Shown here: piece after piece, positions 53,736 to 62,312 of the stretch
How positions within the stretch are numbered: position 1 is the first letter of the stretch
Layout: each line of letters begins with the position of its first letter
From: Fusobacteria bacterium ZRK30
GTDB taxonomy: Bacteria > Fusobacteriota > Fusobacteriia > Fusobacteriales > Fusobacteriaceae
Assembly: GCA_024628785.1 (NCBI GenBank)
Contig: CP102404.1
Coordinates: 980,674 to 1,044,673 of the forward strand
DNA: 64,000 nt
Reading direction: 5' to 3'
Notes under the pieces: generated by a model
The model's database searches: none
Told to the model about the DNA's origin: nothing
Seen by the model: only the letters and a program-made list of their open reading frames with translations
Made by a program: the position numbers and the translations under genes

Positions 53736-55667
53736 TTATTTTAAGTGCAGAGGTTTGATGGAATTTCTATCACACCTCATACACCTCCCCGCTTCCCTTT
53801 TTGCTTCCTCTCTAGTATATACTCTGGAAACCAATTCGAAGTTATCTGCTAAATTCTGTGGAACCACTACTTCTTCAGGTGCTTTTTCAGCTTCCCACAT
53901 CTGACAGTTAAGAGGTTTTTCTGGAATGACAATCTCTTCTCCTAGATACAGACCCTTCCCTCCTAAACCTTCATCTACAGCTGCTGCTGCTTTTTTTGCC
54001 TCTGCAATGGCTTTTATAGCTATTCCCGGTCTGTACATATCTCCTATGGCATATACATTTTTAGCTGTGGTTTTAAATGAATATTTGTCTACCTTAACCC
54101 AGCCCTTTATTGTCTCGATATCTTCATCTAAGTAGTTATTATCGGATCTCTGACCAATTGCCAGTATTAAATTGTCCACCTTTAAAGTTTTAATATCATC
54201 TTCATCGTACTCTGGATCAAACCTGCCGTTTTTCTCCAATATCAGGCATTTTTTCAGAGTGACTAAAAGTTTTTCTCCTTCTATTTTGATAGTTTTTATT
54301 CCATACTGGCTTAAGAATTCAACCCCCTCTTCCCTGGCCTCATATTTTTCCTCCTTGCTGGGCATCTGGTCAAAACTTTCCAGAGAAGCAGAAACAACGT
54401 GAGCTTTCAGCCTTAGTGCTGTTCTGGCAGCATCCATAGCTACATCTCCTCCTCCTATAACTAAGACATCTTTTCCGAGAGTTTTTCTTTTATCAATTTT
54501 TACTTCCTTCAAGAATTTTACCGCTGTCTCAATTTTTTCTGATTCCGGTCCGAATTTATTTCCTATATGGCATCCGGAAGCTAATATAACTGCCTCATTG
54601 TTATCTCTTAACGTTTTTAGTTGGATATCTTTTCCTATCCTTGTGTTTTTGACTATTTTCACACCTAAATCTGTGATTAACTGAACTTCATCGTCAATAT
54701 TTTTTTGTGGTAACCTGTACTCTGGTATTCCCATGGCAAGCATTCCACCTACAACAGATGAAGCTTCGTAAATGGTAACATCATAACCGGTTTTAGCCAG
54801 ATAATATGAAGCACTGATCCCTGCAGGTCCTCCTCCTACAACTGCAATTTTTTTAGAGTTAAAATCCAGTTTATCCTCTGTGTACTCTTTATTGTTAACA
54901 ACCAGATCACAGGTAAACCTTTTCAGAGCCCGAACTCCTACTGTACTTTCTATTTCCTTTCTTCTGCATCTGGCTTCACAAGGCCTTGCACAGATCTTAC
55001 CACATATAAATGAAAGAGGATTGCTTTTTCTCATAAGACTGTATGCATCTTCATATCTGTCATTTTTCATAAGTTCAATATATCCAGGGATATAAACTTC
55101 TGCAGGACATGCATTCATACACTGGGCAGTAATAAGGGTTCTGCATATACCGCTCTGACATTTTTTATCTATAATATGCTCTAAAACTTCATCACTAAAT
55201 TCATCCAGAAGAAATAAAAATATACGTGCCATACGTTGTTCTGCTATTGTTTTACCCTGGTCCAGATGATTTTTAATCTCTTCAATTGTCTGGAGTTCTC
55301 CCCTTCCCTGGGTTATTTTTTCAACCAATTGATTCAATTTTCTTATATTCTTATTATCAATTTTAAGTTCCCTTATTAAAAATCTCGTTAAAAACCTCAT
55401 ATAATCCATAGGGCAGAACAGGTCATCTAAAAAAGCTATCATATTTCCATTGAGAAACTTTTCAAATTCATTTATATTCCGGGATCTCTCCTTTCCGGTA
55501 ACGCACACTCCCAGAGGTCCTCCAATCTGTATCACTTTTAATTTTTTATTTCCCTTCATTCCTCCGGACTCTGTTAAAATATCTAAAATTGTAGTTTCAT
55601 CAAAAATGTTCACAGCTGTTTTATTGCAGACATCTCCAAAAGTATGAATCATCTTATTTTTCTTCAT
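53736..55667 (-). CDS. Flavoprotein oxidoreductase: NuoF-like N-terminus fused to GltD-like NAD(P)H dehydrogenase
   Basis: A 643-residue fusion. Residues about 1-170 resemble the C-terminal part of NuoF (IQIGGPLGVCV; LVEKITQGRGELQTIEEI) but lack its ESCGKC cluster ligands. Residues about 175-250 hold the GltD-type cysteines (CMNACPAEVYIPGYI; ICGKICARPCEARCRR), probably two Fe-S clusters. Then FAD-binding IAVVGGGPAGISASYYLAKTGY (about 264) and NAD(P)-binding VLVIGGGDVAMDAARTALRL (about 397), and a C-terminal GRCMRCD. It overlaps the dehalogenase-like gene by 14 bp and probably supplies it with electrons. The ATG at 55667 was chosen over the in-frame GTG at 55676 because the latter lies in the ribosome binding site. 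Confidence 0.85.
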   Translation of the reverse strand: MKKNKMIHTFGDVCNKTAVNIFDETTILDILTESGGMKGNKKLKVIQIGGPLGVCVTGKERSRNINEFEKFLNGNMIAFLDDLFCPMDYMRFLTRFLIRELKIDNKNIRKLNQLVEKITQGRGELQTIEEIKNHLDQGKTIAEQRMARIFLFLLDEFSDEVLEHIIDKKCQSGICRTLITAQCMNACPAEVYIPGYIELMKNDRYEDAYSLMRKSNPLSFICGKICARPCEARCRRKEIESTVGVRALKRFTCDLVVNNKEYTEDKLDFNSKKIAVVGGGPAGISASYYLAKTGYDVTIYEASSVVGGMLAMGIPEYRLPQKNIDDEVQLITDLGVKIVKNTRIGKDIQLKTLRDNNEAVILASGCHIGNKFGPESEKIETAVKFLKEVKIDKRKTLGKDVLVIGGGDVAMDAARTALRLKAHVVSASLESFDQMPSKEEKYEAREEGVEFLSQYGIKTIKIEGEKLLVTLKKCLILEKNGRFDPEYDEDDIKTLKVDNLILAIGQRSDNNYLDEDIETIKGWVKVDKYSFKTTAKNVYAIGDMYRPGIAIKAIAEAKKAAAAVDEGLGGKGLYLGEEIVIPEKPLNCQMWEAEKAPEEVVVPQNLADNFELVSRVYTREEAKREAGRCMRCDRNSIKPLHLK

Positions 55668-56799
55668 CTTTTCCACCTTCTTTTCTCAAAAATTCTATAT
55701 CTAAATCTTCCTTGACCAGATTATATCTGTAATATTCCGGCAGAGTATCCATACATTTTTCATGTCCAAAAAGACTGAAAGGACATACTCTCACACATTT
55801 CATACACTCTCTGTCTGTTGTCATTAGTTCAAAACACGTAGAAAAACGTGTCTGACGCTTAAGAATTCCCTTATGGATCTTTTCCTCCTTAGGTATGGAT
55901 TTTGAAGGACATGATTTCTGGCACATTCTGCATCTGGAACAAAATTCTTCAATATTAAAATCTCTAGGTTCATCTATTGGCATCTTATCTATTAAAATAG
56001 CACAATATTTAAGACGTGTCCCTGCTTCCGGAGTGATACATACACCATAGGTAGAGTAATTTCCAAGCCCTGCGTTTACAGCATGGGGCGGATATTTAAT
56101 AGCACCCTTCCAGTCTCTTGCCTGACACTGATAACCATTGTCTCTTATAAAATCTGCGACCTTATGAACATTTCTTGCACATCCCGTATATGCATAAAAA
56201 GCCCCTAATTCTCCCTGGGGTTTTGGATAATTCTTTATTATCTCCTTGGGCATCTCATATCCCAATAAAATAACGGTATCATAAGCTATTTGACTTTCAT
56301 ATCCCGATGAAATATATCTTCTGTCTAACTTTGTCACACCCACACTGGAAAATCCAAGACTGACAGCATATTTTTTCATTTTAGCTTTTAACTGATGAAG
56401 ATCCATTTTTTTATCGGGATTGGGTTCAGGAGCTCCATCTTTTATCTCTCTCATAATTCTTTCCATGGAGATCATCTGATCTTTAAAGTAGTGCATCTCA
56501 TCTCCCGTTACCTCTTTATGCATCACTTTAAAAAATTCCCCGGTTTTACTTTTGGGATTTCCTGATCTTGCCATGGCAGGAGGAGATAGAGGATAAGGTT
56601 CATTTTCCAGGAGCAATTCAAACTCTTCAACATCTAAAATATTGACATAGGGATTATTATCTGTTATTTTTTTCCCTTTATTTTCCCTGAAAGATAAAAC
56701 ATCTACCTCATCCCAGTTACAGATAGGATTTTCTTTATCTGCCAGCATACGTTTTCTTCTTTCTCTCCACTCACTGGCTAAGTCATCGTATTTTTTCAT
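55654..56799 (-). CDS. Reductive-dehalogenase-like Fe-S protein (RdhA/QueG superfamily)
   Basis: A 381-residue cytoplasmic protein with no Tat signal. The core motif NAGLGNYSTYGVCITPEAGTRLKY (242-265) matches the corrinoid-binding region of RdhA and QueG. Two ferredoxin motifs follow: C287-x2-C290-x2-C293-x3-C297-P and C322-x9-C332-x2-C335-x3-C339-P. The short C-x9-C spacing in the second favours RdhA over QueG (about 30 residues in QueG). It is shorter than classical RdhA and lacks a membrane-anchor partner gene, as in catabolic soluble dehalogenases. It leads an operon with a flavoprotein, a carrier and a MarR regulator. The substrate and cobalamin content are unproven. Confidence 0.78.
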   Translation of the reverse strand: MKKYDDLASEWRERRKRMLADKENPICNWDEVDVLSFRENKGKKITDNNPYVNILDVEEFELLLENEPYPLSPPAMARSGNPKSKTGEFFKVMHKEVTGDEMHYFKDQMISMERIMREIKDGAPEPNPDKKMDLHQLKAKMKKYAVSLGFSSVGVTKLDRRYISSGYESQIAYDTVILLGYEMPKEIIKNYPKPQGELGAFYAYTGCARNVHKVADFIRDNGYQCQARDWKGAIKYPPHAVNAGLGNYSTYGVCITPEAGTRLKYCAILIDKMPIDEPRDFNIEEFCSRCRMCQKSCPSKSIPKEEKIHKGILKRQTRFSTCFELMTTDRECMKCVRVCPFSLFGHEKCMDTLPEYYRYNLVKEDLDIEFLRKEGGKDEEK

Positions 56800-56834
56800 A
56801 TTTCACCTCTTTATTTTAGTTTCTCTTTGCAACT

Positions 56835-56898
56835 ATTTTAACAGTAAAAGTTACTAAAAGCAACTAATTTAAAAATATGATCTATTTTAAATTAGTTG
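56835..56898 (-). promoter_or_regulatory. Promoter and large dyad (candidate MarR operator) of the dehalogenase-like cassette
   Basis: TTGCTT (56858-56863), 17-base spacer, TAAAAT (56835-56840) on the minus strand. A 38-base dyad, CAACTAATTTAAAAATA at 56861-56877 facing TATTTTAAATTAGTTG at 56883-56898, overlaps the -35. A direct copy GCAACTATTTTAA at 56829 repeats its arm 31 bases away. Confidence 0.7.
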
Positions 56899-56900
56899 TT

Positions 56901-56961
56901 TCACTTTAAAAGTGATTTCCTTCACGGGTAAAAACATTGGTGATAATTTCACGGATAAAAA
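56901..56961. promoter_or_regulatory. Second dyad and direct repeats upstream of the dehalogenase-like gene
   Basis: The perfect palindrome TCACTTT-A-AAAGTGA (56901-56915) is followed by direct repeats TTCACGGGTAAAAA (56921-56934) and TTCACGGATAAAAA (56948-56961) 27 bases apart. They are possible binding sites for a further regulator. Confidence 0.5.
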
Positions 56962-57057
56962 AAGATCCATAGAAAATCTTCTCAATGTCTCTTTCCTCCA
57001 AACATTAAAAAAAATTCTATGAACCCTAAATATATTTATTTTTATTGGATGAAGGTT

Positions 57058-59943
57058 TTACTCCTCCATCAAATACCTGTACATCTCATCTTCCACACCT
57101 CTGTTTAGAATACATTCTATCCCTACTACAGAAACATCCTTTCCCTTTTTATCCACTATTCTCATCTCTTTTATCCCGTCTTTTTTGGGAGTCAGATCCC
57201 CCATATAGAAAAATTCTATCCCCTCATCGTCACTCTTCTTTACAAAGAGAGGCATCCTTATCTTCTGGTTCCTAATAACAGTCATATCCGGACTGGATAA
57301 TTTTCTTCTGGCTTTAGACATCCATTTAAATTCCGATCTGCTCAAAAAACCATGATCATAGATCTGTTCATCTCCATGATAGGTAATAAATACAGGGCAG
57401 TTTCCTAATTTTTCATTTACCTTGTATCCTGCTATCCCCTGGGCAACCTCATTTTTTTCCCAGTTCAATACCCTTATGACATCTTTTCTGGAATATTTTT
57501 CATAGAGGATAAAGCCCTCATAGAAATTTTCTTTTTTAAAGATCGCATCGTATGCTGTCCTGGAATACTTTAAAAGATCCAATAAAAAGACCTTAAAAGT
57601 CTTATCCTCTAGGGATTCCAGGAAATCATCTTCTAAACTGAATATATTGTCCTCTAATTTTATTATATTAAATCCGTATTTTTCCCTTACAGTAACCAGC
57701 TTCTTCTCCTGCTTCTCAGTGATAAACTCAAAATTGAGATTTTTATAGAGAGAACCTATGGTTTCTTCAGATATCTCATACCCATATTTTTTTAAAACCT
57801 CATCTTTTAAATCCCTTGTACTACAGTTATTCCCCTCTATAAGGTGAGATATAAGAATTACTTCCTCAATTCTTTTGAGGTTGGCAATGTCTATAGAGAA
57901 AAATTCTAATAATTTTTTCTCCCTTTCACCCATATGAGGACCCAGCTCCCTGGTAAGAACAAAGTTATAGTAGGATTTAGAATAATCCACATAGGTCTTT
58001 GGATCTCTGGAGTTCATCTCTGTAAAATCCCTCATCATAGGTATCCTGCCCAGTTTATATTTTAAGAGTTCATAATCTTTTATGAGGTCTTTTTTAGTCT
58101 TTAAGTTAGCCAGATCCAGAGCTTTAAATACCCTTTCCCTGGATATTTTATCAAAATTAATAGTTGAACTTCCCGGGATCAGAGTACTTTCATTGACCAG
58201 CATTTTTTTTATCCTGCTCTTGTCAAAACTGTTATCCCCATAGAGGGCTATGGGAATCAGATAGTTATTGCTGTAGTTTCCTATAAAATCAATAACTGTG
58301 AGGTATTCTTTTCCCCTGCTTTTCCTGAGGCCCCTTCCTAACTGTTGGATAAAAATTATGGCTGACTGGGTCGGTCGGACCATAATTATCTGATTCACCT
58401 TGGGAATGTCTATTCCTTCATTAAATATATCCACTGTAAATATATAGTCCAGCCTGTCCGGGCCATCTGATTCCAATCTTTTGACCGCTTCTTCCCGCTC
58501 ATCTTCGGAACTTTCCCCGGTGAGAGCTGTTGTTCTGTAACCCTTTTCGTTGAATAACACGGAAAGCTCCTGACTTTCCCTTTTTCTACTGCAAAATATC
58601 AGTCCCCGAATAATTTTTTCATCTGCTCCATAAAATTTTGATTTTTCAATTATCCTTTCCACCCTCTCTTCTGAGACCAGTCTGGAAAAGTTTTCATCTT
58701 CAGATATAGAACTGTCCTCTATCTTTATATCAGTAATCCCGTAATAATGAAATGGTACCAGCATCTCCTCCTTGAGAGCCCCATCTAGTCTGATCTCATA
58801 GGCGATATTATGGTTAAACTGGTCAAATATATTAAAACCATCTGTTCTTTCGGGAGTTGCTGTCATCCCCAATAAAAATTTTGGAGTGAAATAATTTAGT
58901 ATCTTCTGATATGTAGGAGCACTGGCTCTGTGGGTTTCATCTACTACAATATAATCAAAATGATCTTTTGAAAATAGTTCTAAATTGGATTTCTTGGAGA
59001 TGGTCTGCACTGTGGAGAAGATAAAATCTGATTCAATGTCTTTTTCCTCCCCTGAAAACAGCCCCATACTCTTATTTCTGCCAAAGATAGTTTGATAGCT
59101 TTCCATGGCTTTCTTAGCTATATTTCTTCTATGAACTATAAATAGAAATTTCTTTGGATTAAACTGCTTTACATCAAAGGCCGACAGATAGGTCTTTCCA
59201 GTTCCTGTAGCTGATATCAATAGTCCCCTGTTTTCTCCTTTTCTTCTCAGATCTTCTATATTTTGGAGAGCCTTTCTCTGCATCTTATTGGGTTCAACAT
59301 AGTTTAATATTTGTTCTATCTCCTCCCTGCTTTTATATCTTACTTCCCTCTGTTGATTATAGATCTTCTCATAGATCTTTATATATTCAGGAGTTACAGG
59401 ATATCCCACAGCAAACTCTGAGTCTGCTTCTTCCAAAACTTCCGATATCAGATTGGAATTATCCGATGCAGTTACCATAAGGTTCCATTCCTTGTTGGTA
59501 CAGAGGGCACTGGCAGTGAGGTTGCTGCTTCCTACTATGAGGGTATATCTATCTTTATGCCTGAAAAAATATCCCTTGGCATGAAAGTTTCCCTTAGTTG
59601 CTATACGGAGTTCAATGTTTTCAAAGTTTAGGATGGTTTTTAATGCTTCCGGCTGGGTAAAATCCTGATATTGGGATACTAGGATCTTTCCTCTTATCCC
59701 TCTGTTTCTCAATTCTTCCAGTGTGTTTATCAGTACTGCCACACCGCTTTTAGTCAGGAATGCCACTGAAAAATAAAACTCATCACAGTTTCGGAGTTCA
59801 TTCAAAATAACCGACAGAACCTTTTTATTTTTTAACCTGTTATTTGTAACCAACTGGGGCAGATATAGGCTGTTTGAACTATGATCTTTATCTATAAACC
59901 CTGTTTCTACAGATCTTCTTAATTCTTCATGGATAGATTTCAT
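57058..59943 (-). CDS. PLD nuclease - DEAD-like helicase - DUF3427 protein
   Basis: A 961-residue cytoplasmic protein with three modules. N-terminal phospholipase D-like nuclease with FHAKGYFF and GSSN (HxK near 121, N at 141). Superfamily 2 helicase with Walker A SATGTGKTYLSA (about 245), VVDETHRA (about 333), GMTATPERTDG, and motif VI QQLGRGLRKSRGK (about 558). C-terminal DUF3427 region ending with a beta-rich domain (HGDEQIYDHGFLSRSEF). This architecture occurs with restriction and defence loci. GAGGAGG precedes the ATG. Confidence 0.9.
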   Translation of the reverse strand: MKSIHEELRRSVETGFIDKDHSSNSLYLPQLVTNNRLKNKKVLSVILNELRNCDEFYFSVAFLTKSGVAVLINTLEELRNRGIRGKILVSQYQDFTQPEALKTILNFENIELRIATKGNFHAKGYFFRHKDRYTLIVGSSNLTASALCTNKEWNLMVTASDNSNLISEVLEEADSEFAVGYPVTPEYIKIYEKIYNQQREVRYKSREEIEQILNYVEPNKMQRKALQNIEDLRRKGENRGLLISATGTGKTYLSAFDVKQFNPKKFLFIVHRRNIAKKAMESYQTIFGRNKSMGLFSGEEKDIESDFIFSTVQTISKKSNLELFSKDHFDYIVVDETHRASAPTYQKILNYFTPKFLLGMTATPERTDGFNIFDQFNHNIAYEIRLDGALKEEMLVPFHYYGITDIKIEDSSISEDENFSRLVSEERVERIIEKSKFYGADEKIIRGLIFCSRKRESQELSVLFNEKGYRTTALTGESSEDEREEAVKRLESDGPDRLDYIFTVDIFNEGIDIPKVNQIIMVRPTQSAIIFIQQLGRGLRKSRGKEYLTVIDFIGNYSNNYLIPIALYGDNSFDKSRIKKMLVNESTLIPGSSTINFDKISRERVFKALDLANLKTKKDLIKDYELLKYKLGRIPMMRDFTEMNSRDPKTYVDYSKSYYNFVLTRELGPHMGEREKKLLEFFSIDIANLKRIEEVILISHLIEGNNCSTRDLKDEVLKKYGYEISEETIGSLYKNLNFEFITEKQEKKLVTVREKYGFNIIKLEDNIFSLEDDFLESLEDKTFKVFLLDLLKYSRTAYDAIFKKENFYEGFILYEKYSRKDVIRVLNWEKNEVAQGIAGYKVNEKLGNCPVFITYHGDEQIYDHGFLSRSEFKWMSKARRKLSSPDMTVIRNQKIRMPLFVKKSDDEGIEFFYMGDLTPKKDGIKEMRIVDKKGKDVSVVGIECILNRGVEDEMYRYLMEE

Positions 59944-60238
59944 CTATATCCTCCTCTATATTTTCCCCTTTATAAGGGATAATTTTTTTCTATTATTTTG
60001 ACAATATTTTAACATGAATAGAGATAAAAAATGAAGGATCTCTTGATTTATATATAGTTTATAAAAATACAGGCTGAAGATCCCAATATTTTGTAAAATT
60101 CTACGGAGAGTAATTTTTTATTTTATTTAAAAACATAATCACAATTAACATTTTAAAAGATAACCTCAAAAAAATAAAACTTTTTTTAATAAATCACATA
60201 TCATTTAATTATAAATATTAATTATTTCAACTTTATAA
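59944..60238. other. Gene-free AT-rich intergenic region
   Basis: A 295-bp stretch without credible ORF. GGATCT (60038) and AGATCC (60076) could pair over a long AT-rich loop. I see nothing else. Confidence 0.5.
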
Positions 60239-60267
60239 TTGACATTATTAATTTCTTGATGTATATT
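60239..60267 (+). promoter_or_regulatory. Strong promoter of the DUF2089 operon
   Basis: TTGACA (60239-60244), 17-base spacer, TATATT (60262-60267), 31 bp before the start codon. The -35 is a perfect consensus. Confidence 0.8.
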
Positions 60268-60297
60268 CTTAATAAGAAGTTTAAAAGGAGTAAAAAA

Positions 60298-60660
60298 ATG
60301 AAAAAAATAAATAAATTAATCGGAAAATGCCCTGTATGTACTGGAGAGTTAGAAGTAATTAAATTAACTTGCAGAAATTGCGATACAAGTCTGGAAGGAA
60401 GGTTTAGTTTACATAAATTTTTAAAATTATCTGAAGAAGAATTATACTTCATAGAAATTTTCGTTAAAAATAAAGGAAATATCAAAGAGGTAGAAAAAGA
60501 TTTAAAAATATCATATCCCACTGTTAGAAGTAAACTAGAAAAAGTCGTAGAAGTGTTAGGGTATAGAGATAAAGTTAAAAAAATCGATAAAATACAAATC
60601 TTAGAGAGATTGGAAAAAGGAGAAATATCTTCTGAAGAAGCTATGAAACTTTTAAAATAG
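60298..60660 (+). CDS. DUF2089 family protein (zinc ribbon plus HTH)
   Basis: A 120-residue protein with an N-terminal zinc ribbon (CPVCTGELEVIKLTCRNCDTSL, residues 11-32), a central HTH-like segment (NIKEVEKDLKISYPTVRSKLEKVVEVLGY) and a C-terminal SHOCT-like helical motif (LERLEKGEISSEEAMKLLK). Regulatory role is inferred. The ATG at 60298 has AGGAG at seven bases; an upstream in-frame start overlaps the promoter. It precedes a SHOCT-like protein gene. Confidence 0.87.
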   Translation: MKKINKLIGKCPVCTGELEVIKLTCRNCDTSLEGRFSLHKFLKLSEEELYFIEIFVKNKGNIKEVEKDLKISYPTVRSKLEKVVEVLGYRDKVKKIDKIQILERLEKGEISSEEAMKLLK

Positions 60661-60691
60661 TATTGTTTTATACAAAGTTTAAGGAGGAGTT

Positions 60692-61129
60692 ATGAAAGAA
60701 AAACAAAAGATATTAAAAATGATTGAGGATGGTAAAATTACTGCTATGGAAGGATTAAAGTTATTGGAACAAATTGAAGAAACTGATCAAAATGAACCCT
60801 TGACAGTTGACAAAATTTTAGATGTAAATGAAGTCGTTGTAACCGATAACACTTCCAGTAAAAATGAAAACTCCAATTTTAAAGATGAAAAAGCTAAATT
60901 TTTAAGAGTTAAGGTAGATGAAACAAATGGAGATAAAGTAAATATAAAAATTCCATTATTTTTATTAAAATTTGGATCTAAATTTTTAAAAAATAAAGTC
61001 GAATCATGTAGTAATGAAGCTAAGAATATTGATTTTGACATGATTCTTAAACAGATAGATGATGGTTTTAAAGGTCTTATTGTTGAGATTAATACCGATA
61101 AAGAGTTAGTACAACTAATTATAGAATAA
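60692..61129 (+). CDS. SHOCT-like domain protein (YvlB/LiaX-like N-terminus)
   Basis: A 145-residue protein. It opens with a short helical SHOCT-like motif (ILKMIEDGKITAMEGLKLLEQI, residues 6-27), the same type that ends the DUF2089 protein upstream, followed by a DNA- or protein-binding beta domain (FLRVKVDETNGDKVNIKIPLFLLKFG). In other bacteria this pair responds to envelope stress (recalled). AAGGAGG precedes the ATG. It is 31 bp downstream of the DUF2089 gene. Confidence 0.8.
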   Translation: MKEKQKILKMIEDGKITAMEGLKLLEQIEETDQNEPLTVDKILDVNEVVVTDNTSSKNENSNFKDEKAKFLRVKVDETNGDKVNIKIPLFLLKFGSKFLKNKVESCSNEAKNIDFDMILKQIDDGFKGLIVEINTDKELVQLIIE

Positions 61130-61257
61130 TAATTAACTTTCAAAGAATATGCAAAGTTTCAGCATATCTATTTTAGAACCTTGAAAAATGAAATCAATAA
61201 TTTATAGTTAAAAGAAGAATTTTTTAATCGATTTAAACCGGGGTCCCCCTACACTAC

Positions 61258-61311
61258 ATACAGGGCATAGATAATCTTAAGGCATCTCATCATAATGGAT
61301 ATCCCCTGTAT
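61258..61311. other. Unassigned inverted repeat in an intergenic gap
   Basis: ATACAGGG (61258-61265) and CCCTGTAT (61304-61311) could close a 38-base loop; the small palindrome GGGGTCCCC precedes it at 61240-61248. There is no ORF in this 297-bp gap, and I do not recognise a known RNA. Confidence 0.35.
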
Positions 61312-61326
61312 TTATTATTTATTCCA

Positions 61327-61354
61327 TAAAAATCCTCCCATCTATGGGAGGATT
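61327..61354 (-). terminator. Terminator of the OpuAC-like gene
   Basis: AATCCTCCCAT and ATGGGAGGATT form an eleven-base-pair stem on the minus strand with a short T run after it. Confidence 0.85.
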
Positions 61355-61426
61355 ATAGTATATCTAAGCACATCAAAAGCAATCATAAATATGAAAAATT
61401 ATATTCATTTAGCTCCTAGAAAAAAT

Positions 61427-62260
61427 TTAATTTTCAAACCATCTTTTAACAGCTTCATGTTCGTTCATTCCTTCTCTGCAATACATATAGTCCAGCTCTG
61501 AAATAATTTCATTGGATAGGATTATTTTGTCTAAAATTTCTAACTCCTCTTTTTTAAAAGTAGTTTTTACCTTCTTTTCAGAGATTAATAACAGAGCTTT
61601 ATCTGTAATTCCAAGGAGACCTTTTGGTTCTTTTAAATCCCTAATTTTAAATTTATGCTGTAAGAATTGAGGCTGCCATAATGGAACTACCAGCCATTCT
61701 TTCTTAGCAACACCTTTTTCAAAAGCTTCTACACACAGATCCTGGTTTCCAATTTTAAATTCATAACCAGCATCAGTCAGGCCGTATTCTTCCATCATCT
61801 TGATAGAAAATCTGGTAATTCCGGCACCGATGTTAATTCCCTGGATACTTTTATTCATCTTTTCCAATACTTCAATTTTTTTTAGATCATCTATAGTTTT
61901 TACCATATCCTCGGGAATATAGTCTGGAACCCCCCAAAGGGCATATGGAGAATAGTGATATCCTAGTTCAACAACTGGAGTGACACTCTCTACGTCGGCC
62001 TTGTATCCCCCATGACTGGAAGGGATCCAGGCAGATGATAACATATCTATCTCCCCGTGTTTTAATCTCTTAAAATTTTCTTCGTGGGGAGCGTATCTTC
62101 TCTCCACTTTGTATCCCATTTTATTAAGAATGTAAGCTACCAAAGTTCCTGTAACCCTATGAAAAGAAAGATCTGTAATTCCCAATACAATTTTATCTCC
62201 ATTATTAGTCTTTTTTATATCTTCTAAAAATTTTTTTCTATTTTTTAATATAGATTCCAT
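61427..62260 (-). CDS. OpuAC-like substrate-binding protein without signal peptide
   Basis: A 277-residue periplasmic-binding-protein-fold protein of the glycine betaine/choline type (KIVLGITDLSFHRVTGTLVAYILNKMGYKVE; LSSAWIPSSHGGYKADV; VVPLWQPQFLQHKFKIRDLKEPKG). It begins MESILKNRKKFLEDI, with no signal peptide, lipobox or membrane anchor, so it is expected in the cytoplasm. No permease or ATPase gene is adjacent. GAGGTG precedes the ATG. An intracellular osmolyte-binding role is possible but unknown. Confidence 0.85.
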   Translation of the reverse strand: MESILKNRKKFLEDIKKTNNGDKIVLGITDLSFHRVTGTLVAYILNKMGYKVERRYAPHEENFKRLKHGEIDMLSSAWIPSSHGGYKADVESVTPVVELGYHYSPYALWGVPDYIPEDMVKTIDDLKKIEVLEKMNKSIQGINIGAGITRFSIKMMEEYGLTDAGYEFKIGNQDLCVEAFEKGVAKKEWLVVPLWQPQFLQHKFKIRDLKEPKGLLGITDKALLLISEKKVKTTFKKEELEILDKIILSNEIISELDYMYCREGMNEHEAVKRWFEN

Positions 62261-62312
62261 TGTTTCACCTCTTAATTTATTATTATAGACAAGCTTTTTT
62301 TAACAATAGATC

